NCBI RefSeq assembly: GCF_000621845.1
Contig: NZ_KK211354.1
Location: 86,733-150,732 of the forward strand
Source: Ruminococcus flavefaciens MA2007
GTDB taxonomy: Bacteria > Bacillota > Clostridia > Oscillospirales > Ruminococcaceae
Reading direction: 5' to 3'
DNA: 64,000 bases
The position numbers and the translations under genes were made by a program. Under the pieces are notes generated by a model. It was given only the letters and a program-made list of their open reading frames with translations. It did not search any database and was not told the DNA's origin. Of the stretch, positions 27,367-35,917 are shown in pieces. Position 1 is the stretch's first letter; the number at the start of each line of letters is the position of its first letter.

Positions 27367-28587
27367 ATGGAAAAAAGAGGAATCAGTAAACTCGACCTGA
27401 AAAGAAGAAACAGGATGCAGATTCTTAGAGTTATCAGAGAATCAGGCCCCATATCCCGTGTTGATGTGGCAAGCGCTCTCGAGATCACAAGAGCTGCCGT
27501 AACTATCATCACCAATGAAATGATAGAGGAGGGCGTGCTCGTTGAGATAGGCGAGGCTCCTGTAAACACCGAAAAGCTCCAGAAAGGCAGAAGAAAAATC
27601 CTCATTGATATCAACGTAAACAGCCGTTTCGCCCTTGGTGCAACAGTTGATGAAAAGGAAGTAAGCATAGGTCTTACAAACCTTAATTCCGAGGTTCTTG
27701 ACAAGGCAAGCATGGTCATCGACGACAGAACTACCAGCAAGGACATCATCAACTATATTATCAAGACCAGCAACGAAATGGTTGAAAACAGCGCACTTAC
27801 CAAGGATAAGATACTTGGTCTCGGCGTTGGCGTTGTGCCTTCCATGTGGGGCAAACTGAAGATTTTCTATAAGGACGGAGTTCTTGACTTTACAAACTTC
27901 ATAGATAAGCTGTCGGGCGGTCTCAACTTTGAGATACACTGCGGAAACGCTATAGGACTTATGGCACTTGCAAGCAATGATTTCAGAACGCTCAACGGCT
28001 ATCAGACCAATCAGGCATTTATCCATAACGGCAATCAGGTAAATCTTGCTATCATCAACAAGAACGAGCTTTCTGCCGATTATGTATCCTACACCTCCAC
28101 TATCGAGAGATACATCGTTTGTCCTAACGGAAAGTCCTATGAGGGCTATCCTAACGGCTCCGTAAAGGCTGAGCTTTCAAGAACAGCTATGCTCAATGCT
28201 TTCTACGAGATTTATTCCAAGGACAAGACACCTGTACTCTACGAGCTCACAGAGGGCGACAAGAACGCTATCAACACAGATAACGTATTCATGGCTCTTA
28301 TGAGAGGCGAGGAGGCTGTTAAGAACGTAGTTGACGATATCATCGCCAAGTACACAGTTCTCATCAACAATCTGGCTATCAGCCATTTTGCAAAGAAGAT
28401 AGTACTGCACAACTTCAAGCTCAACGAGAAGCAGTTCGACTACTGCAAGCGTGAGATGATACGCCTTGTGAGCGAGGAGATAGCTGACAGAGTGGTACTC
28501 AGCAGATTAGACGGAAAGAACAATTTCCTCGGCGGCTGCGCTCTTATTATTCAGGATAACTTCTATGTAAGAGGCGGTATGCAGTAA
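27367..28587 (+). CDS. ROK-family transcriptional regulator with degenerate kinase domain
   Basis: A protein of 406 residues. Residues 8-70 form a winged helix-turn-helix (NRMQILRVIRESGPISRVDV, ITRAAVTIITNEMIEEG). The rest follows the ROK fold (LGLGVGVVPSMWG, CGNAIGLMAL). The DxGGT-type ATP loop is not recognisable (LGATVDEKEVS), and the CxCGxxGC zinc motif expected near CPNGKSYEGYPNGS is gone, so it should be a regulator without kinase activity. ROK regulators usually sense sugars. The ATG at 27367 follows GGAG. Xylulokinase lies 2.5 kb downstream but in a separate unit. Confidence 0.85.
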   Translation: MEKRGISKLDLKRRNRMQILRVIRESGPISRVDVASALEITRAAVTIITNEMIEEGVLVEIGEAPVNTEKLQKGRRKILIDINVNSRFALGATVDEKEVSIGLTNLNSEVLDKASMVIDDRTTSKDIINYIIKTSNEMVENSALTKDKILGLGVGVVPSMWGKLKIFYKDGVLDFTNFIDKLSGGLNFEIHCGNAIGLMALASNDFRTLNGYQTNQAFIHNGNQVNLAIINKNELSADYVSYTSTIERYIVCPNGKSYEGYPNGSVKAELSRTAMLNAFYEIYSKDKTPVLYELTEGDKNAINTDNVFMALMRGEEAVKNVVDDIIAKYTVLINNLAISHFAKKIVLHNFKLNEKQFDYCKREMIRLVSEEIADRVVLSRLDGKNNFLGGCALIIQDNFYVRGGMQ

Positions 28588-28598
28588 ATCAAGTAATA

Positions 28599-28635
28599 AA
28601 CCCCGTAAGAAGCTCAGCTTCTTACGGGGTTTTCA
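28599..28635 (+). terminator. Terminator of the ROK regulator
   Basis: A 15-bp perfect stem (AACCCCGTAAGAAGC with its complement, TCA loop) followed by TTTT. Confidence 0.9.
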
Positions 28636-28639
28636 GTCT

Positions 28640-28795
28640 GTAGGGGGCGATGCCTACATCGCCCCGTTAGTTTTGTATGTTTTTGACGGGCTGATGTGGG
28701 CATCAGCCCCTACATTTTTTTGCTGTAAAAACAAGTGGGCGCACAGTGTGCGCCCCTACAGAAAAGGGACGCCGAGGACGCCGTCCCCTACTAAG
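28640..28795. repeat. GTAGGG palindromic repeat cluster, locus 1 (four units)
   Basis: Four short palindromes follow each other: GGGGGCGATGcctaCATCGCCCC (about 28642-28665), GGGCTGATGtggGCATCAGCCC, GGGCGCACagtGTGCGCCC and GGGACGccgaggaCGCCGTCCC. Most are bordered by GTAGGG or CCCTAC. The same unit type recurs at 36947, 41496 and 49944. Confidence 0.75.
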
Positions 28796-28804
28796 TTCTG
28801 CTGC

Positions 28805-29314
28805 TTACTGCTTGCTTCTCCGTATTTTGCGGACAAAAAGCGCTATAATCCCAATAATAATCAGCGATACGCACATACCGACGGTGACTCCGCCAGTATC
28901 TATCATCATATCACGGAATTCGCAGGAGCGTCCCTTGACAAAATTCTGATGGAACTCGTCGGACATGGCGTAAATAAAGCCGAAACCTATAACGCCAAGG
29001 CTTTTTGCCGAAAAAAGCCTGCGTTTTCCTGCCGTTACCGACGCACAGAAGCCCAAAGATGCATAAATGCTGAAATGGGCAAGCTTTCGCACAATAAACG
29101 AAGCCTTGCTCCAAAGCTCCTTCTGCACCTCTGGAGGCTGGCTGTCGTAATCACTGTAGAGTATCTTTACGGCGACTTTGGTAAGAAAACTGCTGGTATC
29201 AGAGGACTTTTCCGCGTCCTGAGCCGAAAGACAGAATATAGTGACCATTATCGCTATGGTAAATATAAGAAAAAGAACCTGTATTTTGCTGAGCTTCGGG
29301 AATTTCCTTGCCAT
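28805..29314 (-). CDS. VanZ-family membrane protein
   Basis: A protein of 169 residues with four predicted membrane helices. Family signatures are clear: FCLSAQDAEKSSDTSS after the first helix, VRKLAHFSIYASLGF, and YAMSDEFHQNFVKGRSCE followed by MIDTGG. The fold matches VanZ-like proteins; no substrate or precise role is known. It is only distantly similar to the VanZ-like protein at 14508. It ends against the palindromic repeat cluster and is transcribed divergently from the gene at 29496. Confidence 0.88.
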   Translation of the reverse strand: MARKFPKLSKIQVLFLIFTIAIMVTIFCLSAQDAEKSSDTSSFLTKVAVKILYSDYDSQPPEVQKELWSKASFIVRKLAHFSIYASLGFCASVTAGKRRLFSAKSLGVIGFGFIYAMSDEFHQNFVKGRSCEFRDMMIDTGGVTVGMCVSLIIIGIIALFVRKIRRSKQ

Positions 29315-29413
29315 TTTTCCTATCCTTTCAAATCTTGCTGTACTATATTATTATACAATTTTTGCGGAGTTTTGTAAAGCAGAAGTTTTTTCGGAAAAAA
29401 TTTCAAAAAAACC

Positions 29414-29442
29414 TTGTAAAATCGGAATGAAAATGCTATAAT
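29414..29442 (+). promoter_or_regulatory. Promoter of the unknown membrane protein gene
   Basis: TTGTAA and TATAAT separated by 17 bp, 54 nt before the start codon. Confidence 0.65.
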
Positions 29443-29495
29443 ATACTGTGTGCCATTATGCGCACTTCTATATAGATCATATTTCGGAGGCAACA

Positions 29496-30806
29496 ATGAG
29501 TAAATTTTTTGCAAATGTCTGGACAAAGCGAGTAGTTGCCCTGCTCAGCGTAGTCTATATGCTGTTTGTATGCAGGCTCTGCTATTTTTCGATATTCTAC
29601 GATATGCACATCAATGACCGTGTTTCCACCTGCCTTGCAGTTTCGGGAGTTTCCCTTGCGGCACTGATAATCATGCTCTATACGCGGCATCAGATACTGA
29701 CGCGAATAGCCAGCTTCATAATACTGCCTGCCATGCTTCCCGTGGTATTGCTGTACTTCGGCGAGTGGGGACTGATAATTCCCATAATTGTCGTGGGAAT
29801 CATCATACTTCTCCTTTCGGGCGCAGGCGAGGGTGTAAAAACCGCACTTGCAACTATCATTCTTCTCCTTTATATATTCGGAGCTCTTGGCTACTTCCTT
29901 TTCACATCGTTCTTTGTAGCCGCTGTAAAGGAGCAGGTAATTGAAACAGGCGTATCGCCGTCGGGTACATACCGCTACAGGGTAGTGAATACCGACGATA
30001 CCTCAAAAGGCAGTACAGCTGTCTATGTTGAGCCTAATTACGCCGATGTAAAGAACCAGTTCGCAGTATTTACCCTCAAGAATCAGGAGCACGTTGTCTT
30101 TATGGAGCGTCCTGTTCAGAGCAAGGTGGAGATAAAGTGGGAAACTCAGTCAAGACAGGATATAACCGCTCATCTCAACTCCATATCCGATGAGATAGAG
30201 GTAACTGTTACCGACGCAGAGCTCGAAAGACTGGGCTATACCTACGACAACAAGCTCATGCTCACAAATCTTTCAGCAAGCCGTAAGTTCGCATTGGGAC
30301 TTACAGCCTCAGACGTTGATCCTGTTCCGCTGGACAACCTCAATCAGGAGCAGCTTGACTTCTTCGGCATAGGCAAGGAGCCAAACGGAAGATACTATAT
30401 CGCTGATCCTTCTCCTCTTGTTGTTGAGAAGAACGGCACTGAGCCGGGACAGAGGATCTATTTCAACGAGATAAAGCCAAAGGCTCTCAAGCTTTACAAC
30501 AACCTTAACGTTGATCCGCCTACAGGAATAACCTACTTCAATGTTGCAAAGAGCCACACAGTAATGCTGAACAGCCTTACAGACGCTCAGCTTGCCGACC
30601 TTGGCGTATCCCAAAGCGGCGATGTAATGCTTCTTTCGGCTTCAAAAATGGTTGTCCCCGAGGAGGACAAGAATAAGGAGGACGCAGAGGCTACCGAGGA
30701 GGTAGTAACTGCCGAGGATAAGGTAGTGTTCCGCTATTATGTTGCGGAGCTTGAGGACTACTACAACGTAAATTCGAGACGTCTGTCCGTTGACCTTCTT
30801 AACTAA
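29496..30806 (+). CDS. Membrane protein of unknown function with repeated outer domain
   Basis: Not recognised. A protein of 436 residues; the ATG at 29496 is chosen for its CGGAGG site. Residues 1-160 hold about five membrane helices. Residues 165-436 should face outside. This part starts with a strand-rich region (SGTYRYRVVNTDD, VFTLKNQEHVVFMERP) and then shows three related segments: TDAELERLGY, LNQEQLDFFGI and LTDAQLADLGV, each followed by a short strand ending in L or I. An acidic stretch (PEEDKNKEDAEATEE) comes before the C-terminus. It is a single gene with its own promoter. Confidence 0.65.
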   Translation: MSKFFANVWTKRVVALLSVVYMLFVCRLCYFSIFYDMHINDRVSTCLAVSGVSLAALIIMLYTRHQILTRIASFIILPAMLPVVLLYFGEWGLIIPIIVVGIIILLLSGAGEGVKTALATIILLLYIFGALGYFLFTSFFVAAVKEQVIETGVSPSGTYRYRVVNTDDTSKGSTAVYVEPNYADVKNQFAVFTLKNQEHVVFMERPVQSKVEIKWETQSRQDITAHLNSISDEIEVTVTDAELERLGYTYDNKLMLTNLSASRKFALGLTASDVDPVPLDNLNQEQLDFFGIGKEPNGRYYIADPSPLVVEKNGTEPGQRIYFNEIKPKALKLYNNLNVDPPTGITYFNVAKSHTVMLNSLTDAQLADLGVSQSGDVMLLSASKMVVPEEDKNKEDAEATEEVVTAEDKVVFRYYVAELEDYYNVNSRRLSVDLLN

Positions 30807-30926
30807 AACAATACAGAGCGCTGTGGGCGGTCATATGAATACTGACAGCTCACGGCGCTTTCATTTAAGTATATGCACAAGTCCGCAAAAGAAGCGCAGT
30901 ATGTAAAAAAATGAGCAAAAAACGTC

Positions 30927-30955
30927 TTGCAAAAATTGCTGATTTAAGATATTAT
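30927..30955 (+). promoter_or_regulatory. Possible promoter of xylB
   Basis: TTGCAA and TATTAT separated by 17 bp would give a leader of about 140 nt. Confidence 0.4.
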
Positions 30956-30975
30956 AAAATTACAGAATAACAATT

Positions 30976-31074
30976 CAGGTAAGATAACCTGCACATATTT
31001 AGCCATAGAATATCGGTATGCCTTTTCGCCCCGCCTTTGGCGGGGCGGCGGAAGATACGGTATTTATACGGCTA
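30976..31074 (+). other. Structured 5' leader before xylB
   Basis: A small hairpin (CAGGT/ACCTG, 30976-30991) is followed by an extended imperfect stem. TAGCC at 31000 pairs with GGCTA at 31070 and encloses a strong CGCCCCGCC/GGCGGGGCG hairpin (31027-31047). No U tract follows. It matches no riboswitch class that I recognise. Confidence 0.4.
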
Positions 31075-31102
31075 TTAAAATATTCAGAAGGAGTTGTAAA
31101 TT

Positions 31103-32626
31103 ATGGCATATTTAATAGGTGTGGACTGTGGTACAAGCGGTACAAAGACAGTTCTTTTTGACGAAAAGGGCAGCGTTATAGCTTCAAAGACTATCGAATA
31201 CCCCATGTATCAGCCAAAGAATGGCTATGCTGAGCAGGAGCCTGCTGACTGGGCAAACGCAATGGTGGAGACTATCAAGGCTGTTATGGCTAAGAGCGGC
31301 GTCAAGAAAGAGGACGTAAAGGGTATCGGTATCTCGGGACAGATGCATGGTCTGGTAATGCTTGACAAGGACAATAATGTACTTCGCCGTTCGATCATCT
31401 GGTGCGACCAGAGAACAGCTGCCGAGGTAGAGGAAATGAACCGTATCGTAGGCAGAGACAAGCTGGTAGAAATTACAGCAAACCCTGCTCTTACAGGCTG
31501 GACAGCTGCTAAGATACTCTGGGTAAAGAACAACGAGCCCGAGGTTTACTCAAAGGTAGCTCATATCCTGCTTCCTAAGGACTACCTCAGACTTATCCTC
31601 ACAGGCGAGTATGCTACAGAGGTTTCAGACGCTTCAGGTATGCAGCTTCTTGACGTTCCTAACCGCAAGTGGTCTGACGAGCTCCTCAGCGCATTCGAGA
31701 TAGACAAGAGCTGGCTGGGCAAGGTCCACGAGAGCTGCGAGGTAACAGGCACACTTACAAAGAAAATGGCTGAGACACTCGGTCTCTGCGAGGGCACTAT
31801 CGTAGTAGGCGGCGCAGGCGATAACGCAGCAGCTGCTGTCGGTACAGGCGTTGTCGAGGACGGCAAGGCTTTCACAACTATCGGAACATCGGGCGTTGTA
31901 TTCGCTCATACTTCAAATATATCGATCGACAAGAAGGGCAGAGTTCATACCTGCTGTGCGGCAGTTCCAAATACATGGCACGTTATGGGCGTTACACAGG
32001 GCGCAGGTCTCTCACTGAAGTGGTTCAGAGATAACTTCTGCATGACAGAAAAGGAGACTGCAAAGCTCATGGGTGTTGACGAGTACTACCTCATGGACAA
32101 GCAGGCTGAGACAGTTCCTGTAGGCGCAAACAGACTTCTTTATCTCCCATACCTCATGGGCGAGAGAACTCCACATCTTGATCCTGACGCAAGAGGCGTG
32201 TTCTTCGGACTTTCAGCTATCCACACCAGAAAGGATATGCTCCGCGCTGTTATGGAGGGCGTTACATATTCGCTCCGTGACTGCGTTGAGGTATTCCGTG
32301 AGATGAACGTAAACGTAAGCGACATGATGGCTTGCGGCGGCGGCGGTTCTTCACCGCTCTGGAGAAGTATGCTTGCCGACCTTTACAACTGCAATGTTAA
32401 GACAGTTGCTTCAAAGGAAGGTCCTGCACTGGGCGTGGCTATCCTCGCAAGCGTTGGCGCAGGCATCTACAGCAGCGTATCCGAGGCTTGCGGAGCTATC
32501 ATCAAGACCGACAAGGTTCAGGCTCCAAAGGCTGAGAACGTTCCCGAGTATGAGAAGTACTATCAGCTTTACAGAGAGATCTATCCTGCACTCAAGGCTC
32601 AGTACGCTAAGCTTGCAACACTTTGA
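31103..32626 (+). CDS. xylB: Xylulokinase (FGGY family)
   Basis: A protein of 507 residues that phosphorylates D-xylulose to D-xylulose 5-phosphate, the entry to the pentose phosphate pathway. FGGY features: GVDCGTSGTKTVLFD at the N-terminus, GISGQMHGLV, WCDQRTAAEV, LPKDYLRLILTGEYATEVSD, GGAGDNAAAAVGTG and the C-terminal GGGGSSPLWRSMLADL. Length and motif order are normal. It is monocistronic here; no xylose isomerase or transporter adjoins. Codon use is of the highly expressed type, which fits a plant-fibre degrader living on xylan-derived sugars (inference). Confidence 0.95.
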   Translation: MAYLIGVDCGTSGTKTVLFDEKGSVIASKTIEYPMYQPKNGYAEQEPADWANAMVETIKAVMAKSGVKKEDVKGIGISGQMHGLVMLDKDNNVLRRSIIWCDQRTAAEVEEMNRIVGRDKLVEITANPALTGWTAAKILWVKNNEPEVYSKVAHILLPKDYLRLILTGEYATEVSDASGMQLLDVPNRKWSDELLSAFEIDKSWLGKVHESCEVTGTLTKKMAETLGLCEGTIVVGGAGDNAAAAVGTGVVEDGKAFTTIGTSGVVFAHTSNISIDKKGRVHTCCAAVPNTWHVMGVTQGAGLSLKWFRDNFCMTEKETAKLMGVDEYYLMDKQAETVPVGANRLLYLPYLMGERTPHLDPDARGVFFGLSAIHTRKDMLRAVMEGVTYSLRDCVEVFREMNVNVSDMMACGGGGSSPLWRSMLADLYNCNVKTVASKEGPALGVAILASVGAGIYSSVSEACGAIIKTDKVQAPKAENVPEYEKYYQLYREIYPALKAQYAKLATL

Positions 32627-32644
32627 TAAGGACTTAATATCTAC

Positions 32645-32669
32645 AAAGGCGGACTTTATGTCCGCCTTT
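32645..32669 (+). other. Stem-loop between xylB and the methyltransferase gene
   Basis: AAAGGCGGAC/GTCCGCCTTT, a perfect 10-bp stem without a U tract, 19 nt after the xylB stop; it may be a weak terminator or an mRNA-stabilising end. Confidence 0.5.
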
Positions 32670-32688
32670 AGAGATTGTGAGGGGAAAT

Positions 32689-34749
32689 ATGGACAATTCT
32701 ATGCTGAAAAAATTCGCTGCCAAGCAGCGCCAGCTGCTGCTCGCGGATAGCGATGAGCCGACTGCCTATTTCGGCTTTATGCGCCTTTGCGCAATGGCTT
32801 ATGCGGACAGAACTGCTCTGGACGAGCTCTGTTCTGCGCCCTCGGAGCGCCCCTGCGCACTTTTCGTAGAAAAGTGCAGGCAGCTCGCAGATAGATATGG
32901 CGGCATTTTCAGCCTTTACAGCGAGCTGCCCGTTCCGCCGACGCTTTTAGCAGTCGGCGGAACAGTAGGGGCGCTCCGAGAGCTGCCGCGGGAGATATGG
33001 GACGAGCCCGATATTTTGGGCAAATTCCACCAGTACTTCAACGAGCCTTACAGGAGCGAGATATCAGTGGGCTTGAAGCGCAGCAAGAGACTGAGTTCGG
33101 ACAAAATTGCGGCGGCAACACAGCTTTTTACACCCGAGTGGGTGGTGAGGTACATGGTGCAGAACACCCTCGGAAGATATCTCCGCGAGCACGGCTTTGA
33201 TGTTAATAGGGGAGAGCTCGAATTTACGGATATTAAGGCGGATAAAGGCAAATCCGAGCCGGAGGATATTACATTTATCGACCCCTGTATGGGCAGCGGA
33301 AATGTGCTTCTCTGCGCCTTTGATATGTTCATGGAGCTCTACCGCAGTCTCGGATATTCGGACGATATTGCGGCTGAAAAAATACTCCGTCATAACCTTT
33401 ACGGTCTGGAGCTTGATGAACGAGCCTGCGCAGTGGCAGAGACAGCCCTGCGGCTCAAAGCCGCAAAATACGGCGCTTTTGCAAAGCCGCAGGTTTACGA
33501 TTTTTCGGGAATAAGCGACACGGCAGGTTCACTTCTGAGCGGCGATGAACTGGACAGCAGTTCAGCTAAAGCAGCAAGAATCGCCCAGCTTTTAAAGAAA
33601 AAATACACCATTATTGTAACGAATCCACCGTATCTCGGAAAGCCTGCCATGAATGCCGAATTATCGGAGTTTGTGCAGGAGCACTTTGCGGATTACAGTG
33701 CCGACCTGTTTTCTGTGTTCATAGCTCGATGTATGGACATAATTGAAGAAAGCGGCTATCTTGGCTTTCTTACGCCGACTACGTGGCTTTTTCTTCAATC
33801 CTATGAAAAGCTCCGCCGACGTATCTATAGTGAATGTTCGCTGCAAACAATGATACATTTTGAGTATTCCGCCTTTGAGGACGCTACAGTTCCATTGTGC
33901 TCCTTTACCATGCAGCAGGGATACAGCAGCGAGAATGGTATCTACCTGAGACTTACCGATTTTAAGGGAGGTATGGACTGCCAGCTTCAAAAAGTTAAGG
34001 AGGCTTTGAAAGTTGAAAAGTGTTCTTACCGCTTTGAAGCCTCAGCCGAGGACTTTCTTCATATCCCGTCCGCACCTGTTGCATACTGGCTGGGAAAGGC
34101 TATGTTTCAAGCTTTTGATAATGTTACTCTCGGAGAACTTGTTCCTGTACGTGAGGGAGTAATAACAGGAGATAATGACCGATTCTTGCGGCGGTGGTTT
34201 GAAGTGTCAGCTGAAAAAACTGCATTTACGGGCAGTCAGAATAAGAAATGGTACCTGCTGAATAAGGGCGGAGACTACCGAAAATGGTATGGAAACCGCG
34301 AATTCGTCATCAACTGGGAAAACGACGGTGAGGAAATAAAGGATTTCCGTGACGAAAATGGAAAGCTCCGCTCCCGTCCGCAGGGGCTCGCCTACAATTT
34401 CCGCCCGTCTGTAAGCTGGTCACAGATAACCAGCGGAGCACTTTCTGTGCGATATTTCAACGAAAACTTCATGTTCAACGTGGCAGGCACAAGCGCTTTT
34501 CCGCATGATGAGCGGCAGCTTATTCTGCTTCTCGGACTGCTGAACAGCAAGGCGGCGGCGGAATTTGCGCGAGTTCTCAACCCGACCATGAACATGAACC
34601 CCGGAGACCTTGCACGGCTACCGATACCCGAATTTCCGCATGATACCGCGGAATATGAGGAACTGATAAGCGAAAACATAAACATCTGCCGCGAGGACTG
34701 GGACAGCTTCGAGACCTCATATGATTTCCGCCGTCATCCTCTGATTTAG
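32689..34749 (+). CDS. Orphan PglX-like N6-adenine DNA methyltransferase, apparently C-terminally shortened
   Basis: The ATG at 32689 follows GAGGGGA. The protein has 686 residues. The region around PDILGKFHQYFNEP and AATQLFTPEWVVRYMV (about 120-160) is typical of BREX PglX proteins. Methyltransferase motif I is DPCMGSGNVL and motif IV is TNPPYLG (about 312). A target-recognition-like region follows. The chain stops at DWDSFETSYDFRRHPLI, a segment that in PglX proteins is normally followed by several hundred further residues. No other BREX gene (brxA-C, pglZ, brxL) is present. It may be a solitary methyltransferase or a decayed remnant. Confidence 0.8.
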   Translation: MDNSMLKKFAAKQRQLLLADSDEPTAYFGFMRLCAMAYADRTALDELCSAPSERPCALFVEKCRQLADRYGGIFSLYSELPVPPTLLAVGGTVGALRELPREIWDEPDILGKFHQYFNEPYRSEISVGLKRSKRLSSDKIAAATQLFTPEWVVRYMVQNTLGRYLREHGFDVNRGELEFTDIKADKGKSEPEDITFIDPCMGSGNVLLCAFDMFMELYRSLGYSDDIAAEKILRHNLYGLELDERACAVAETALRLKAAKYGAFAKPQVYDFSGISDTAGSLLSGDELDSSSAKAARIAQLLKKKYTIIVTNPPYLGKPAMNAELSEFVQEHFADYSADLFSVFIARCMDIIEESGYLGFLTPTTWLFLQSYEKLRRRIYSECSLQTMIHFEYSAFEDATVPLCSFTMQQGYSSENGIYLRLTDFKGGMDCQLQKVKEALKVEKCSYRFEASAEDFLHIPSAPVAYWLGKAMFQAFDNVTLGELVPVREGVITGDNDRFLRRWFEVSAEKTAFTGSQNKKWYLLNKGGDYRKWYGNREFVINWENDGEEIKDFRDENGKLRSRPQGLAYNFRPSVSWSQITSGALSVRYFNENFMFNVAGTSAFPHDERQLILLLGLLNSKAAAEFARVLNPTMNMNPGDLARLPIPEFPHDTAEYEELISENINICREDWDSFETSYDFRRHPLI

Positions 34750-34752
34750 AGC

Positions 34753-34781
34753 TTGACAGGCAGCCTTAATTATGCTATAAT
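34753..34781 (+). promoter_or_regulatory. Consensus promoter of the flavoprotein gene
   Basis: TTGACA and TATAAT separated by 17 bp, starting 4 bp after the methyltransferase stop codon. Confidence 0.85.
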
Positions 34782-34812
34782 TAGGCTTATTATTTACATT
34801 GGAGGAATTGAT

Positions 34813-35367
34813 ATGAATGCACTTGTCATTAATTGCTGTCCCGTCAAAAACGGCGCGACTGCCGAGATAGTACGTATCGTTTCGGAGCGTCTTTCTGCGA
34901 AGTCCATATGTATTGACGACTATGATTTCGGATTCTGCAAAGGCTGTCGAAGTTGTCATGCTACTGCCCGATGTGTTCAAAGCGACGATATTGACCGAAT
35001 TATGGCGGAGTTCGAGACTGCTGACGTTATCGTCTGTGTTTCGCCATCATATTGGGCGGATATCCCCGGGCAGTTCAAAGCTTTTATCGACAGGTGCACT
35101 CCGTGGTGCAATACTCATGAGCCTCATGCCAGTCTGAGCGGCAGCAAAAAGGGCTACGCAATAGCGTTGCGCACAGGTCCCAGCATTGGGGAATGTCAGC
35201 GTATCATCGGCACTATCGAGCATTTCTACGGACATCTTGAAATAGAATGCTGCGGCAGTCTCGGTCTGTGTTCGATTGAATATAAAGAAGCCCTCGAGCC
35301 ACATATTTCAGAGCTTGAGGACTTCTGTGACAAAATAAAAAGCCCGAGGAATTATGCGAATTCGTGA
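34813..35367 (+). CDS. Flavodoxin-fold NAD(P)H-dependent FMN reductase-like protein
   Basis: A protein of 184 residues; ATG at 34813 behind GGAGG. It starts with NCCPVKNGATAEIVRIV (FMN phosphate loop), then DYDFGFCKGCRSCHATARC, a cysteine cluster as in iron-sulfur flavoproteins or related reductases, and SPSYWADIPGQFKAFIDRC (flavin-binding loop). This is the NADPH-dependent FMN reductase/ISF family. The electron donor and acceptor are unknown. The cysteines at about 45-53 could hold an iron-sulfur cluster, but spacing alone does not prove it. Confidence 0.85.
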   Translation: MNALVINCCPVKNGATAEIVRIVSERLSAKSICIDDYDFGFCKGCRSCHATARCVQSDDIDRIMAEFETADVIVCVSPSYWADIPGQFKAFIDRCTPWCNTHEPHASLSGSKKGYAIALRTGPSIGECQRIIGTIEHFYGHLEIECCGSLGLCSIEYKEALEPHISELEDFCDKIKSPRNYANS

Positions 35368-35389
35368 TAAATCATATTATCACGAATTC
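35358..35389 (+). terminator. Stem-loop terminator overlapping the flavoprotein stop codon
   Basis: GAATTCGTGATAA/TTATCACGAATTC is a perfect 13-bp stem with a six-base loop; the TGA stop lies within the left arm. The downstream U content is modest. Confidence 0.6.
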
Positions 35390-35392
35390 TTA

Positions 35393-35505
35393 AATAAGAA
35401 AGAATAAAGAATAGAAAATGTGTACGCTTCGCGTACTTATTTAAATGCTATCGCCGATAGGCGAACCTTAAATTCCTATTTATTATTTATTCTCTTTTCT
35501 TTATT
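35393..35505. repeat. Composite stem-loop element, copy A
   Basis: Outer arms of A-rich sequence (AATAAGAAAGAATAAAGAAT and its complement-like counterpart at 35475-35505) enclose a core with GTACGCttcGCGTAC, TTATTTAAAT and TCGCCGataGGCGA. The core matches the element at 55968, although the outer arms differ completely. Confidence 0.65.
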
Positions 35506-35549
35506 ATTAAAAAAACGGTCATAAAGAATTGCTTCTTTATGACCGTTTT
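35506..35549 (-). terminator. Terminator of the small gene at 35570
   Basis: A 17-bp perfect stem (35512-35528 with 35533-35549, TTGC loop) followed by a U tract on the minus strand. Confidence 0.85.
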
Positions 35550-35569
35550 GCTTTGCCTCGGGCAATTTT

Positions 35570-35899
35570 TTATCTTGGGGGAAGAAATGTATTCAGGGTA
35601 TTTATAAATTCACGAACATTTTTCTCGTTTCTTGACTTCGCAGTAATTTCTGTGCCAAGATTTGAAACGCTTGCAATATTGATACCCGTTTTGCCGTCAG
35701 GGAGAACTCCCAGTGCTACGTGTACCTTTTCGCCCCATGTAGTCAGCGACATACCTGTGCTGAATACTACCTTGTAGGCATTTCTGTCTGCGGCTTTGAC
35801 TTTCAGCTTACGCTGAGCGCCTGTACGCATAACAGCGTCGAGACAAGCGTTTATGTCATAGTTGTAAACATAATTCTGCTCAAATTTACCCCATGCCAT
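35570..35899 (-). CDS. Small protein of unknown function
   Basis: A protein of 109 residues with no signal peptide, membrane segment or known motif. It begins MAWGKFEQNYVYNYDINACL and has an alternating strand pattern (KVVFSTGMSLTTWGEKVHVAL, GINIASVSNL) consistent with a small alpha/beta or beta-sandwich fold. It lies 18 nt downstream of the aldolase gene on the same strand, so it is probably co-transcribed with a highly expressed glycolytic gene and ends at a strong terminator. Confidence 0.7.
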   Translation of the reverse strand: MAWGKFEQNYVYNYDINACLDAVMRTGAQRKLKVKAADRNAYKVVFSTGMSLTTWGEKVHVALGVLPDGKTGINIASVSNLGTEITAKSRNEKNVREFINTLNTFLPPR

Positions 35900-35917
35900 A
35901 GTGATTTCCCCTTGTAA

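Noticed and set aside
28640..28795. CRISPR-like repeat array
   Set aside because: The units are palindromes of differing inner sequence with no uniform spacers, and no cas gene is present.
32689..34749. A BREX or other defence island
   Set aside because: Only one PglX-like gene is present; neighbours are xylulokinase and a flavoprotein with their own promoters.
34750..35367. A frameshifted remainder of PglX downstream of the stop
   Set aside because: The next 60 bp hold a consensus promoter and then a clean flavodoxin-fold gene; no PglX C-terminal motif is seen in any frame.
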